Shown here: in pieces, positions 8,281 to 16,427 of the stretch | Position numbering within the stretch: position 1 is the stretch's first letter | Layout of the letters: the number at the start of each line of letters is the position of its first letter | Source of the DNA: Pseudarthrobacter phenanthrenivorans Sphe3 | GTDB taxonomy: Bacteria > Actinomycetota > Actinomycetes > Actinomycetales > Micrococcaceae | Direction of reading: 5' to 3' | Assembly (NCBI RefSeq): GCF_000189535.1 | Contig: NC_015145.1 | Span: forward strand, 3,720,001-3,784,000 | Length of the DNA stretch: 64,000 bases | The notes under the pieces: generated by a model | Told to the model about the DNA's origin: nothing | The model's database searches: none | Seen by the model: only the letters and a program-made list of their open reading frames with translations | Made by a program: the position numbers and the translations under genes

Positions 8281-9080
8281 AAGACACCTTCCGCGATGCC
8301 CTCGCGGCGCAAAAAGGTGAAGCAGGCCGGCCGCTGGCAGGAATGTGGGTCTGCTCCGGCAGCCCGCTGATCGCTGAGCTCTGTGCGGGGGCCGGGCTGG
8401 ACTGGCTGCTGGTGGACGCCGAGCACAGCCCCAACGGGCTCGAATCCATCCTCGCGCAGCTGCAGGCCATCCACGGCTACCCGGTCCACACACTGGTCCG
8501 CCCGCCCGTCAACGAGACGGTGCTGATCAAGCAGTACCTGGACGTGGGTGTCCAGAACCTCCTTATCCCCATGGTGAACTCCGTGGCGGAGGCCGAGGCG
8601 GCAGTGGCGGCAACGCGCTATCCACCGCAGGGCGTGCGCGGGGTCGGGTCAGCCCTGGCCCGTGCCGCCCGGTGGAACCGGGTCCCGGACTACCTGTCCC
8701 GCGCGGGCGAAACCATCAGTGTCACCGTCCAGATCGAATCGACGGCGGCGGTGGACGCGGCGGAGGACATTCTTAAGGTCGACGGCGTCGACGCCATCTT
8801 CGTCGGGCCCTCTGACCTCGCCGCGTCGATGGGCCTGCTGGGACAGCAGGAACACCCTGAGGTGCGCGCCGCCGTCGAACACTGCCTCACCGCCGCCAAA
8901 GCGGCCGGGAAACCGGCCGGCGTCAACGCGTTCAACCCGGACACGGCGCGCCACTACCTGGACAACGGCGCCAACTTCATCCTGGTGGGCGCCGACGTCG
9001 CCCTCCTGGCACGCGGCTCCGAAGCCCTCGCCGCAAAGTACGTCACGGCACGTGACGGCGACACACCCGCCAGCTATTGA
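8265..9080 (+). CDS. hpaI: 4-hydroxy-2-oxoheptanedioate aldolase
   Basis: A 271-residue class II HpcH/HpaI aldolase that splits 4-hydroxy-2-oxoheptanedioate into pyruvate and succinic semialdehyde. Family landmarks are LLVDAEHSPN (catalytic His region), VRPPVN, GVQNLLIPMVNS, the substrate Arg in the GVRGVGSALARA loop, VQIEST with the metal-binding Glu, and VGPSDLAASMG with the Asp. The start at ATG 8265 has AGGGAG eight bases upstream; an in-frame ATG at 8208 inside hpaH is rejected because it adds unrelated residues. This is the last gene of the pathway operon. No gene for succinic semialdehyde dehydrogenase follows. Confidence 0.93.
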   Translation: MPFRVEDTFRDALAAQKGEAGRPLAGMWVCSGSPLIAELCAGAGLDWLLVDAEHSPNGLESILAQLQAIHGYPVHTLVRPPVNETVLIKQYLDVGVQNLLIPMVNSVAEAEAAVAATRYPPQGVRGVGSALARAARWNRVPDYLSRAGETISVTVQIESTAAVDAAEDILKVDGVDAIFVGPSDLAASMGLLGQQEHPEVRAAVEHCLTAAKAAGKPAGVNAFNPDTARHYLDNGANFILVGADVALLARGSEALAAKYVTARDGDTPASY

Positions 9081-9118
9081 ATACCCCCGCTCTGCCGGTG
9101 ATCCGTTCCTCCGTACCG

Positions 9119-9148
9119 TTGACAGCGCTAACATTCCCTCTTTAGGCT
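9119..9148 (+). promoter_or_regulatory. Candidate promoter and LacI-type operator before the aldo/keto reductase
   Basis: TTGACA at 9119-9124 is a consensus -35 box; TAGGCT at 9143-9148, 18 bases on, is a weak -10. Overlapping the -35 is TGACAGCGCTAACA (9120-9133), a 14-base dyad around GC|GC whose half-sites match at five of seven positions and which resembles LacI/GalR-family operators. No LacI-type gene lies in the window. Confidence 0.4.
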
Positions 9149-9194
9149 CCTGAAATCGTGTGCCACAAGGATGCGGATGCAAAGGACCAGGGCA

Positions 9195-10181
9195 ATGAAC
9201 CAGGACAACGCGCAGTTACGGGACCAGATGGGCCGCCTTGGCTTTGGGGGTACCGGAGTCGGCAACCTGTACCGGGCCATCTCGGATGAGCAGGCAGCAG
9301 GAACGGTGACGGCAGCCTGGGATGCCGGGGTCCGGTACTTCGATACGGCACCCCACTACGGCCTGGGCCTGTCCGAGCGGCGGATCGGCGAAGCCCTCGG
9401 CAGCAAACCGCGGGCAGAGTTCGTCCTCTCCACCAAGGTGGGCAGGGTCCTTGTGCCGTCACCGGCAACCAAGGACACCAGGGACCCGGAGGGCTTTGAC
9501 GTGCCCGCCGAACTCCGGCGTGAATGGGATCCCTCCGAAGCAGGAGTGCGGCGCAGCATTGAACAGTCACTGGAACGGCTGGGCCTCGACTCCATCGATA
9601 TCGCGTACCTGCACGACCCCGATGTCTACAGCATGGAAGATGCGGTCAAGTCTGCGCTGCCTGCCCTGGAGAAGGTCCGGGCTGAAGGGCTGGTACGGGC
9701 CATCGGGGTGGGAACCAATACAGCGGACGCGGCCTTGCAGTGTGTTGAAGCGGCTGACCTTGACCTCCTCATGCTGGCCGGCAGGTTCACCATGTTGGAA
9801 CAGCCCGGCTCCGACGGCCGCCCGGGAGCCGGGCTGCTGGACCGTTGCCGGGAGCTGGGCACCGGGGTGGTGAGCGTCGGCGTCTACAACTCGGGCATCC
9901 TCGCCAAGCCGGACCTGCCGGCTGACGCCCACTACAACTATTCGCAGGCCAGTGAGGAAATCCTGGACCGCGCCCGGGAACTGGCCCGGGTGTGCAAGGA
10001 ATACGACGTCGATCTCCCCACGGCCGCGATCCAGTTCCCGTTCCGCCACCCCGCCGTCGTCAATGTCACCGTCGGAGCCAGCAAGCCGGAGCAAATCACC
10101 GGAAGCGCCGAACGGATGGCCACGAAGGTCCCGGACGAGCTGTGGCAGGACCTCTTGGAGCGGGGCCTCATCTCCGTCTGA
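9195..10181 (+). CDS. Aldo/keto reductase, aldose (L-fucose/D-threo-aldose) dehydrogenase-like
   Basis: A 328-residue (from ATG 9195) TIM-barrel oxidoreductase. The catalytic tetrad is D50, Y55 (FDTAPHYG), K81 (LSTKVGR) and H140 (AYLHDPD). The FDTAPHYGLGLSERRIG stretch and the long insertion before H140 resemble D-threo-aldose/L-fucose 1-dehydrogenases that oxidise sugars with NAD(P). In-frame ATGs at 9171 and 9177 also exist; AGGA-like sequence near each leaves the start uncertain. A LacI-type operator-like dyad upstream supports a sugar role. It is not part of the aromatic operon by function, though it follows hpaI on the same strand. It converges on the aminopeptidase gene with 17 bases between them. 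Confidence 0.82.
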   Translation: MNQDNAQLRDQMGRLGFGGTGVGNLYRAISDEQAAGTVTAAWDAGVRYFDTAPHYGLGLSERRIGEALGSKPRAEFVLSTKVGRVLVPSPATKDTRDPEGFDVPAELRREWDPSEAGVRRSIEQSLERLGLDSIDIAYLHDPDVYSMEDAVKSALPALEKVRAEGLVRAIGVGTNTADAALQCVEAADLDLLMLAGRFTMLEQPGSDGRPGAGLLDRCRELGTGVVSVGVYNSGILAKPDLPADAHYNYSQASEEILDRARELARVCKEYDVDLPTAAIQFPFRHPAVVNVTVGASKPEQITGSAERMATKVPDELWQDLLERGLISV

Positions 10182-10198
10182 AGTTGACGCTTTAGAGG

Positions 10199-10975
10199 CT
10201 AAGCGCGGGTAGGCAGGGTAAGGATCTCGGCGCCGTTGCTGGTGATGGCGATCGTGTGCTCGCTGTGGGCCGTCCGGCAGCCTGTGGCGCTCTTGAGGGT
10301 CCACCCGTCCGTATCGGTAATGAGCTCAGCGGTGTCAGCCATGACCCACGGCTCCAGTGCAAGCAGCAGCCCCGGGCGCAGTTTGAATCCGCGGCCGGGC
10401 CGCCCGGAGTTTGGAACATGCGGGTCCTGGTGCATGGTTGACCCGATCCCGTGCCCGCCGAACTGGGTGTTGACCGGGTAACCCGCCTCGCCCAGGACGG
10501 AGCCGATGGCGTGGGAGATGTCACCAATCCGCGCACCGGGACGGGCCGCGGCGATCCCTGCAGCCAGCGCACGCTCTGTCGCCCCAATCAAGGCAACGCT
10601 CTCCGCAGGCCTGGATTCGCCCACTATGAAGCTGATGGCGGAATCGGCGGCGATCCCGTTCTTGATGACGGCGAGGTCGAGGCTGAGCAGGTCGCCGTCG
10701 GCCAGCGTGTAGTCGTGCGGCCTGCCGTGGAGCACGGCATCGTTGACGCCGGTGCAGATGTAGTGCCCGAACGGCCCCCGCCCGAATGATGGCGCGTAGT
10801 CGACGTAACAGGACTGCCCGCCGGCCTCGTTGATCATGGACCGGGTCCAGTCGTCGATGTCCAGGAGGTTGGTGCCAACCGTACTGCGGCTCTTCATCGC
10901 CTGCAGGATGTCTGCCACCAAGGCTCCCGCTTCCCTCGCGCGGGCCACCTCAGCGGGGTTCAGGATCTCAATCAT
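10199..10975 (-). CDS. map: Type I methionine aminopeptidase
   Basis: A 258-residue pita-bread-fold metallopeptidase that removes the initiator Met. The five metal ligands are recognisable: Asp in LLSLDLAV, Asp in AADSAIS, His in GGHGIG, Glu in LALEPWV and Glu in AHSEHTIAI; the substrate His is in VLHGRP. Lacking an N-terminal SH3-like extension, it looks like an additional copy rather than the ribosomal-operon enzyme, though this cannot be proven here. It is divergent from a small XRE regulator with 67 bases between starts, a pairing that suggests regulated expression. Confidence 0.92.
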   Translation of the reverse strand: MIEILNPAEVARAREAGALVADILQAMKSRSTVGTNLLDIDDWTRSMINEAGGQSCYVDYAPSFGRGPFGHYICTGVNDAVLHGRPHDYTLADGDLLSLDLAVIKNGIAADSAISFIVGESRPAESVALIGATERALAAGIAAARPGARIGDISHAIGSVLGEAGYPVNTQFGGHGIGSTMHQDPHVPNSGRPGRGFKLRPGLLLALEPWVMADTAELITDTDGWTLKSATGCRTAHSEHTIAITSNGAEILTLPTRA

Positions 10976-11004
10976 GCGGCACCTCTCTGGGCGGAACCAA
11001 TAAC

Positions 11005-11026
11005 TATCCCGGCCATATTATCCCGG
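11005..11026. promoter_or_regulatory. Direct repeat in the map/XRE divergent promoter region
   Basis: TATCCCGG occurs twice, at 11005-11012 and 11019-11026, 14 bases apart, inside the 67-base gap between the divergent aminopeptidase and XRE genes. AT-rich sequence around it could form -10 boxes on either strand. A binding site for the adjacent XRE protein is plausible but untested. Confidence 0.35.
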
Positions 11027-11042
11027 TATTAGTATTGGAGCC

Positions 11043-11345
11043 ATGGTCAGATTGCCGCTTACGGCGGGAGAGGTGGAGCGTGGGCAACGACTCGGTGCCC
11101 TGCTGCGGCGTGCCAGGGGTGAGCGCCCCATGCTGGATACAGCACTGCAGGCGCGTGTGTCCCCGGAGACCCTGCGGAAAATCGAATCAGGCCGTGTAGC
11201 CACCCCCGCCTTTCCAACCATCGCCGCAATCGCCGATGTCCTGGGCCTATCCCTCGACGAAGTGTGGGCGGAAATCAACCACGCCGGCCCTGCAGCTGGA
11301 TCCTTCGCCTCCGGTCACAAGCCAGGTACCCGGCTGGCCTCCTGA
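11043..11345 (+). CDS. Small XRE-family DNA-binding regulator
   Basis: A 100-residue protein with a single helix-turn-helix at about residues 15-75: LGALLRRARGER, then VSPETLRKIESGRVATPAFPTIAAIADVLGLSLDEVW, the typical order of the Cro/C1-like fold. No ligand domain is attached, so it probably acts as a simple repressor. ATG 11043 follows TATTGGAG. It is divergent from the aminopeptidase gene, and the repeats between them may be its target. The C-terminal 25 residues are low-complexity. Confidence 0.88.
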   Translation: MVRLPLTAGEVERGQRLGALLRRARGERPMLDTALQARVSPETLRKIESGRVATPAFPTIAAIADVLGLSLDEVWAEINHAGPAAGSFASGHKPGTRLAS

Positions 11346-11433
11346 CGCGTTGGGCCGCCGTGGCCACCCCCACGTTCCGGGCCAGGCTGGCAACCGGCGC
11401 CCTGACGTCCGCAGCGCGGAGAGGAGCTTCCGG

Positions 11434-12132
11434 TCACCAGGAAGGCAGGGACGGCAGGAGTCCATCGGCCTCGATATGTTCCGCCTCGCCCCGTGCAAGC
11501 CACTGGAGCAGGCCCTCCCGGTCAGAGCTGACGTGCAGGCCGCCGTCGCCGATCACCCATTCATCCCGCTCTTCGGTAACCAGGGTCATTCCCGGGGCAC
11601 CCTTGGCACGCAGCGAACGCACAACGGCTTCGATGGCGTTCAAGAGCGAATCAGGGTCAGCTTCCTCGATGGTCCATGCAGTGTCCAGGTCATGGTGATG
11701 CACCACTACCTCGGCGATGCGAAGGGCCACGAGGGACGTTGCCGGGATGACCTTGCCGTTGACGTTGACTTCCCCTGCTGCCAGCTCGCCGCTGAGCCGC
11801 TGGGCCTGCTCAGCGAAATTCCGGGCCGACTCCCGCACCTCCTCCAGGAGCTCCTCGCGTGGCAGCGCAGCCAGCGCGGAAATTTCCTGCGAGCGGGCCT
11901 CGTGCGACACATAGAGCTGGCGCTCCTCGCCGGAAACAGCTCCGTCGATGAGGTTCACCAGGGCACGGCCGCTGGATGCCACGTGGGCGATGACGTCAGC
12001 CCGGGTCCACCCCTCGCACAGCGAATCGGCGGACATCTCGTGGTCCGCGAGGGAAGCGACGGTGGCCAGGAACATGTCGGTTTCCCTGCCAAGGCGGGAC
12101 AAGTCCGAGTGCAGGCGAGCGGCATTGATCAT
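11434..12132 (-). CDS. Mycothiol-dependent maleylpyruvate-isomerase-family protein (DinB-like)
   Basis: A 232-residue protein of the actinobacterial TIGR03083-type family. The N-terminal DinB-like four-helix bundle has the usual SLCEGWTRADVIAHVASSGRAL pattern, with a His on the second conserved helix, and VVVHHHDLDTA near residue 150 gives two further metal-binding His candidates. A C-terminal alpha/beta domain follows. Relatives isomerise maleylpyruvate with mycothiol or act as mycothiol transferases; the substrate here is unknown. Proximity to aromatic genes is suggestive, but it is outside those operons. It is divergent from the MFS transporter gene. Confidence 0.8.
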   Translation of the reverse strand: MINAARLHSDLSRLGRETDMFLATVASLADHEMSADSLCEGWTRADVIAHVASSGRALVNLIDGAVSGEERQLYVSHEARSQEISALAALPREELLEEVRESARNFAEQAQRLSGELAAGEVNVNGKVIPATSLVALRIAEVVVHHHDLDTAWTIEEADPDSLLNAIEAVVRSLRAKGAPGMTLVTEERDEWVIGDGGLHVSSDREGLLQWLARGEAEHIEADGLLPSLPSW

Positions 12133-12461
12133 CCGGCCAGCCTAGCCGCGGGACTCTTCCGGACACCACCGTTTCCCCGGCCCTTTTCCATACCGGAAAC
12201 GTCTGGACTGATAGGCCCATTCCCAAGGCAAGCGGAGCCCCGCAGGAGAAGCCCCTGTGCCCCCGGATTTGTAGGATCTATTACCTAAAGTTCGCTTTTG
12301 GGTTGCCTGGGGCTCCTAATACCCCCCGGGCAGAATCCCGGGTATTTGCCTCATATGCCCTGCGTCACACCTCTGTCAGGCTGGGAGCAACCCGGGGCGG
12401 ATGCCAGCTTCATGCACGCATGCCAGCGCCCCAATCATCACCCAGAGAGGACTTGGGGACT
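12133..12461. other. Divergent intergenic region upstream of the aromatic-acid transporter
   Basis: About 330 bases without a supported gene. An open plus-strand frame extends into it from the transporter but lacks family-like sequence. Two inverted 8-mers, GGAGCCCC at 12234-12241 and GGGGCTCC at 12309-12316, flank an AT-richer stretch (12270-12300) that could hold the transporter promoter. A small dyad TTTCC...GGAAA lies at 12185-12199. No firm -10/-35 pair was found. AGAGAGGA upstream of 12462 may be the transporter RBS. Confidence 0.35.
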
Positions 12462-13847
12462 ATGACACAACCGCACGCCGTTATTGCCGAAAACCCGGCA
12501 AAAGAAAGACGCACTGCAAATTGGGTGGCCTTTGTCATCTGCACGGCCCTTGTGTTCGATGGCTACGACCTGGTCATCTACGGCACGGTCCTGCCGGGAC
12601 TGCTCGCCGACCCCTCCCAGATCGGAAAGTTCGATGTAGCCACAGCAGGCCTGCTCGGTTCGTGGGCGTTGATCGGAGTGCTGGTGGGTTCACTGATCTG
12701 CGGCGCCGTGGGCGACTTCTTTGGCAGGCGCCGGCTGATGCTCCTGGGCATCGCCTGGTTCTCAGTGGGGATGTTCGTCACGGCGCTGACCACAAGCGTG
12801 CCCGCATTCGGGGCGATGCGGTTCGTGACGGGGCTCGGCCTTGGCGTAGTGATCGCCACTGCAGGAGCCACCATGGCTGAGTTCGCCCCCGCAGGACGGC
12901 GCCAGTTCTACAACGCGATCGTGTACTCCGGCGTCCCGGCCGGCGGCGTCCTCGCGTCCGTCATGGGCATCCTGTTCCATAACTCCCTCGGCTGGCGGGG
13001 ACTGTTCATCATCGGTTCCCTGCCGCTGGTCATCCTGCTGCCCATCGCGTGGCGCAAGCTCCCGGAGTCCCCGCGCTGGCTGCTGGCCCGGGGCCGTGAA
13101 CAGGAAGCCCTGGCCGCCGCGGAGCGTACCGGCGTACCCCTCCTCGAGGAACGAGTGATCCTGGAGGTGGGCGCCGCTCCGCAGAAGACCGGCTTTGCCG
13201 CCGTCTTCTCCCGGCAGTTTGCCGTGGCTTCCATCCTGCTGGGCCTCATGTCCTTCTGCGGCCTGCTGCTGACTTATGGGCTCAATACGTGGCTGCCCAA
13301 GATCATGGAGGGCTACGGCTACGGCCGGACCTACGCCCTGTTCTTCCCCCTCGCCCTGAACCTCGGCGCCGTAGTGGGCGGGCTTGTTGCCTCCCGCCTG
13401 GCGGATAAAAGCGGTCCCCAGCGCATCATCGCCTCCACTTTCGGGCTTGCCACCATCTCGCTGGGACTCATGACCTTCAGCTTCCCGCTGCCCATACTGT
13501 TCACTTTCATCGCCGTCGCCGGAGTGGGAACCCTGGGCACCCAGGTCCTGGTCTACGGCTTCCAGTCCAACTACTTCACCACCAACGCCCGCGCAGCCGG
13601 GGTGGCCTGGTGCGCCAGCGTAGGACGCCTGGGCGGCGTGCTGGGCCCGATTATCGGCGGCTGGCTTGCCGCGGCGGGCATCGGGAGCTCCACTGCCTTC
13701 TACATCTACGGCGCAGTGGCCCTCCTGGGCGCCCTGGTCACCGTCCTGGTTCCCCGCCAGCGCAAGCTGGAGGAAGCTGAGCACAAGGTGGAGGAGATCG
13801 CGGAGAACCGCACGGAGGAAAGCCTGGCAGCCCCTCAACCGAAGTAG
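12462..13847 (+). CDS. Aromatic acid:H+ symporter, MFS (AAHS/PcaK-BenK type)
   Basis: A 461-residue major facilitator with about 12 membrane segments. The AAHS signature Asp pair is in the first membrane helix (FDGYDLVIYG), and the loop 2-3 motif reads GDFFGRRRLM. A charged C-terminal tail (EEAEHKVEEIAENR) is cytoplasmic. Family members import benzoate, 4-hydroxybenzoate or protocatechuate with protons. Its position before catR-catB-catC points to benzoate or a muconate-related acid. ATG 12462 is chosen over an in-frame ATG at 12303 because the first helix then begins at the normal distance. This window has a second benzoate carrier, BenE, so the two may differ in affinity. Confidence 0.88.
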   Translation: MTQPHAVIAENPAKERRTANWVAFVICTALVFDGYDLVIYGTVLPGLLADPSQIGKFDVATAGLLGSWALIGVLVGSLICGAVGDFFGRRRLMLLGIAWFSVGMFVTALTTSVPAFGAMRFVTGLGLGVVIATAGATMAEFAPAGRRQFYNAIVYSGVPAGGVLASVMGILFHNSLGWRGLFIIGSLPLVILLPIAWRKLPESPRWLLARGREQEALAAAERTGVPLLEERVILEVGAAPQKTGFAAVFSRQFAVASILLGLMSFCGLLLTYGLNTWLPKIMEGYGYGRTYALFFPLALNLGAVVGGLVASRLADKSGPQRIIASTFGLATISLGLMTFSFPLPILFTFIAVAGVGTLGTQVLVYGFQSNYFTTNARAAGVAWCASVGRLGGVLGPIIGGWLAAAGIGSSTAFYIYGAVALLGALVTVLVPRQRKLEEAEHKVEEIAENRTEESLAAPQPK

Positions 13848-13880
13848 CCGGCGGAGGTTGCCCTGACGCAATTGAGTCAT

Positions 13881-13916
13881 AGGAATAACTGAGTAGATTG
13901 TTTTAGCGTTATTCTT
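13881..13916. promoter_or_regulatory. Inverted repeat upstream of catR
   Basis: AGGAATAAC (13881-13889) and GTTATTCTT (13908-13916) are inverted copies matching at eight of nine positions, separated by 18 AT-rich bases. They lie 58 bases before the catR start. Dyads with AT-rich centres are usual for LysR-type regulators, so autoregulation of catR and control of catBC is likely but not shown. Confidence 0.45.
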
Positions 13917-13973
13917 TGAATCAATCGGAGGCAAGGGCAGCCCCCGCTCGCACCAACGGAAGGGCGGCGCACT

Positions 13974-14915
13974 GTGGAGATCCGTCAGCTGAAATACTTC
14001 ATCGCCGTCGCGGAGGAGCGGCACTTCGGCCGTGCGGCCAAGCGGCTCCACATGGCCCAGCCACCCCTGTCCCAGCAGATCCGCCAGCTCGAAGAGCAGC
14101 TGGGAGTGCGGCTGCTCAACCGCACCACCCGCCGGGTGGACCTCACCGCCGCCGGCCAGCTCCTGCTTGAGCGGGGACGGCAGATCGTCAATGACATGGG
14201 GACGCTGGAAGCGGACGTCTACCAGGTGGGCAAGGGCGCCACCGGTGTCCTCCGGGTAGGGTTCTCGGGCTCTGCAACCTATGGCGTCATGCCGCAGATC
14301 GCACGCCACGCGAAGCAGGTCCTGCCCGGACTGTCCCTTGCCCTCCACGGCGAAATGCTCACACCATCCATGGAAGCCGGCCTGCGCGACGGAACGCTGG
14401 ACGCGGCATTGCTGCGTCCCCCCGTCTCTTCCCAGGAGATCGACTACCGCGTGGTCGCCCAAGAGCCGCTCGTCGTCGCGGTCCCCTCCTTCAGCGCCCT
14501 GGCGGAGGACAGGTCCGTGGCCATGCATGAACTGCAGGACCAGGACTTCATCGCATACGCCCCCGAGTCCGTGCTGTACCGCATCACCGCCGATCTATGC
14601 CGCCAGGCCGGCTTCCAGCCCCGCATCACACAGGTTGTGGGCGAGACCTCCACCATGCTGGCATTCGTTGCCGCCGGTGGCGGCGTGGCAATCATGCCGT
14701 CCCGGGTGCGGGCTTTCCAGCTCGACGGCGTTGCCTACCGCGAGATCGAAAACGTCCCTTCGGTGGAGCTCGCTGTCGCCTGGCTGCGCGGAAACCACTC
14801 CACCCTGTTGCAGAACTTCCTGGACGTCGTCGGGGCCGCCACGGCAGCACCGCAGTCCCCCGCATCCCCCGGGCACGACCCGTTTCCCACTGATGAAAGG
14901 CCTTCCCAGCCATGA
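13974..14915 (+). CDS. catR: LysR-family regulator of catechol degradation
   Basis: A 313-residue LysR protein starting at GTG 13974. The N-terminal winged helix reads EIRQLKYFIAVAEERHFGRAAKRLHMAQPPLSQQIRQLEEQLG, the form typical of CatR/BenM/CbnR; the effector domain spans residues about 90-290. It is probably activated by cis,cis-muconate, as in Pseudomonas CatR. The stop codon overlaps the ATG of catB (ATGA), so regulator and enzyme are translated together. This arrangement, with the regulator leading and not divergent from its target, implies that the dyad near 13881-13916 controls the whole catRBC unit. Confidence 0.88.
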   Translation: MEIRQLKYFIAVAEERHFGRAAKRLHMAQPPLSQQIRQLEEQLGVRLLNRTTRRVDLTAAGQLLLERGRQIVNDMGTLEADVYQVGKGATGVLRVGFSGSATYGVMPQIARHAKQVLPGLSLALHGEMLTPSMEAGLRDGTLDAALLRPPVSSQEIDYRVVAQEPLVVAVPSFSALAEDRSVAMHELQDQDFIAYAPESVLYRITADLCRQAGFQPRITQVVGETSTMLAFVAAGGGVAIMPSRVRAFQLDGVAYREIENVPSVELAVAWLRGNHSTLLQNFLDVVGAATAAPQSPASPGHDPFPTDERPSQP

Positions 14916-16015
14916 AGATCGCAGCCATCGAGGCGATTCCCTACTCCATCCCCTATCTCCACCCGCTGCACTTCGCCTCCGGCTCCGTCCACGAAGCCGA
15001 CCATGTGCTCGTGCGGCTGCGCACCGACGACGGCGTGGTGGGCACTGCGGACGCTCCCCCGCGCCCCTACACCTATGGCGAGACGCAGAAGTCAATCGTT
15101 GCCGTGGTGGAGGACGTCTTCGCCCCCCAGCTGATCGGCGTCGACATCTTTGACCGGGAGAAGGTCCAGGAGATCCTCTACCGGACCATCCACAACCAGA
15201 CCGCCAAGGGCGCCGTCGATATTGCTCTCTGGGACGTGATCGGCCAGACCCTTGGGCAGCCGGTGACGAAACTGCTGGGCGGGTACACCGACTCGCTGCG
15301 GGTATCCCACATGCTCGGCTTCAAACCCGCGCAGGAACTGCTGGACCTGGCCCTGGAATTCCGTGAGACCCACGGCATCACCACCTTCAAGCTCAAGACC
15401 GGGCGCCGGCCGTTGCACCTGGACATTGAAGCAGCCCGGGTCCTGCGTGAGGGCCTGGGCGAGGACGCTGAGCTGTACATGGATGCCAACCGGGGCTGGA
15501 CAGCCAACGAGGCGGCCGAAGTGCTGCGCCGCACCGCGGACCTGGGGCTGCAGTTCCTTGAGGAACCGGACGATGCCCGCGAAGTCCTGGGCCGCCGCCG
15601 CCTGGTCACCAACTCCCCCATCCCCATAGCCGCGGATGAATCGGCGGCCAACATCGGCGAAGCAGCCCGTGAAATCCTCACCGGCGGGGCAAACCTGCTG
15701 TCCGTCAAAACCGCCCGGTCCGGCTTTACTGAAGCCGCGAAAATCGTGGGGATGGCCGAGGGGATGGGCATCGACGTCTATATCGGCAACCAGATCGATA
15801 CCCAGGTGGGCACTGTGGCCTCCGTGGTGTTCGGCGCCGCGTTCGCCCACACCGCCAAGCGGGCAGCGGAGCTGTCCAACTACCTGGACATGGCCGACGA
15901 CCTGCTGGCCCAGCCGCTTGCCATCACAGACGGGCGCATCCGTGTCCCCGAGGGCACGGGCGCGGGCACCGCTGTCAACGAGGAAAAGCTCGAGCGTTAC
16001 CGCACCGACCGCTAG
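14912..16015 (+). CDS. catB: Muconate cycloisomerase
   Basis: A 367-residue enolase-superfamily enzyme that closes cis,cis-muconate to muconolactone in the catechol ortho pathway. The Lys pair is K160/K162 in TFKLKTG; metal ligands are D191 (MDANRGW), E217 or E218 (LEEPDD) and D242 (AADESA); the second catalytic Lys is K266 (SVKTARSG). Length is normal for the family. It overlaps catR by four bases and is followed 46 bases later by catC. The sequence lacks features that would mark it as a chloromuconate enzyme that I could recognise, so catechol is the likely upstream substrate. Confidence 0.93.
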   Translation: MKIAAIEAIPYSIPYLHPLHFASGSVHEADHVLVRLRTDDGVVGTADAPPRPYTYGETQKSIVAVVEDVFAPQLIGVDIFDREKVQEILYRTIHNQTAKGAVDIALWDVIGQTLGQPVTKLLGGYTDSLRVSHMLGFKPAQELLDLALEFRETHGITTFKLKTGRRPLHLDIEAARVLREGLGEDAELYMDANRGWTANEAAEVLRRTADLGLQFLEEPDDAREVLGRRRLVTNSPIPIAADESAANIGEAAREILTGGANLLSVKTARSGFTEAAKIVGMAEGMGIDVYIGNQIDTQVGTVASVVFGAAFAHTAKRAAELSNYLDMADDLLAQPLAITDGRIRVPEGTGAGTAVNEEKLERYRTDR

Positions 16016-16061
16016 CCGTCATTCAGGCGCTGGCCACACCCCATCCACCGAGAGGAAATCC

Positions 16062-16340
16062 GTGAAGTACCTGGTCCACATGGACGTGAAACTGCCCGCC
16101 GACCTGCCCACCGATGAAGCCGCAGGGATCAAAGCCAAGGAGAAGGCGTACTCGCAGGAACTGCAGCGCTCCGGCAAATGGCCGGAAATCTGGCGGGTAG
16201 TGGGGGAATACGCCAACTACTCGATCTTTGACGTGGACTCCAATGACGAACTCCACGAGATCCTGCAGAACCTGCCGCTGTTTCCCTACATGGACATCTC
16301 GGTGGTGCCGCTCGCCAAGCACCCCTCCGACGTCAAGTAG
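16062..16340 (+). CDS. catC: Muconolactone delta-isomerase
   Basis: A 92-residue protein starting at GTG 16062 with GAGAGGAA upstream. It begins KYLVHMDVKLP and ends with LPLFPYMDISVVPLAKHPSD, the standard ends of CatC, which forms a decamer and converts muconolactone to 3-oxoadipate enol-lactone. Length is as expected for the family (about 92-96). It closes the catRBC unit. The later genes for 3-oxoadipate (pcaD, pcaIJ, pcaF) are not in the window. A perfect hairpin lies 50 bases after the stop. Confidence 0.95.
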   Translation: MKYLVHMDVKLPADLPTDEAAGIKAKEKAYSQELQRSGKWPEIWRVVGEYANYSIFDVDSNDELHEILQNLPLFPYMDISVVPLAKHPSDVK

Positions 16341-16390
16341 CACCGCACATACGCCGCGCGGCGGCAACGCGTCCAACGCCGCCAGGCAGT

Positions 16391-16427
16391 GCAGCGTTCC
16401 GGGTCAGTCCTTGGCCCGGAACGCTGC
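16391..16427. terminator. Perfect hairpin between catC and benR, overlapping the benR stop codon
   Basis: GCAGCGTTCCGGG (16391-16403) pairs perfectly with CCCGGAACGCTGC (16415-16427), giving a 13-base stem and an 11-base loop. The stop codon of benR (16404-16406) lies in the loop and its last codons form one arm. It can act as a terminator for both convergent units, though neither side has a T run. Confidence 0.65.

Noticed and set aside
12762..14528. A 588-codon open frame antisense to the MFS transporter and catR
   Set aside because: Composition is low-complexity (Gly, Asp, Gln), it spans two well-supported genes and has no family-like sequence.
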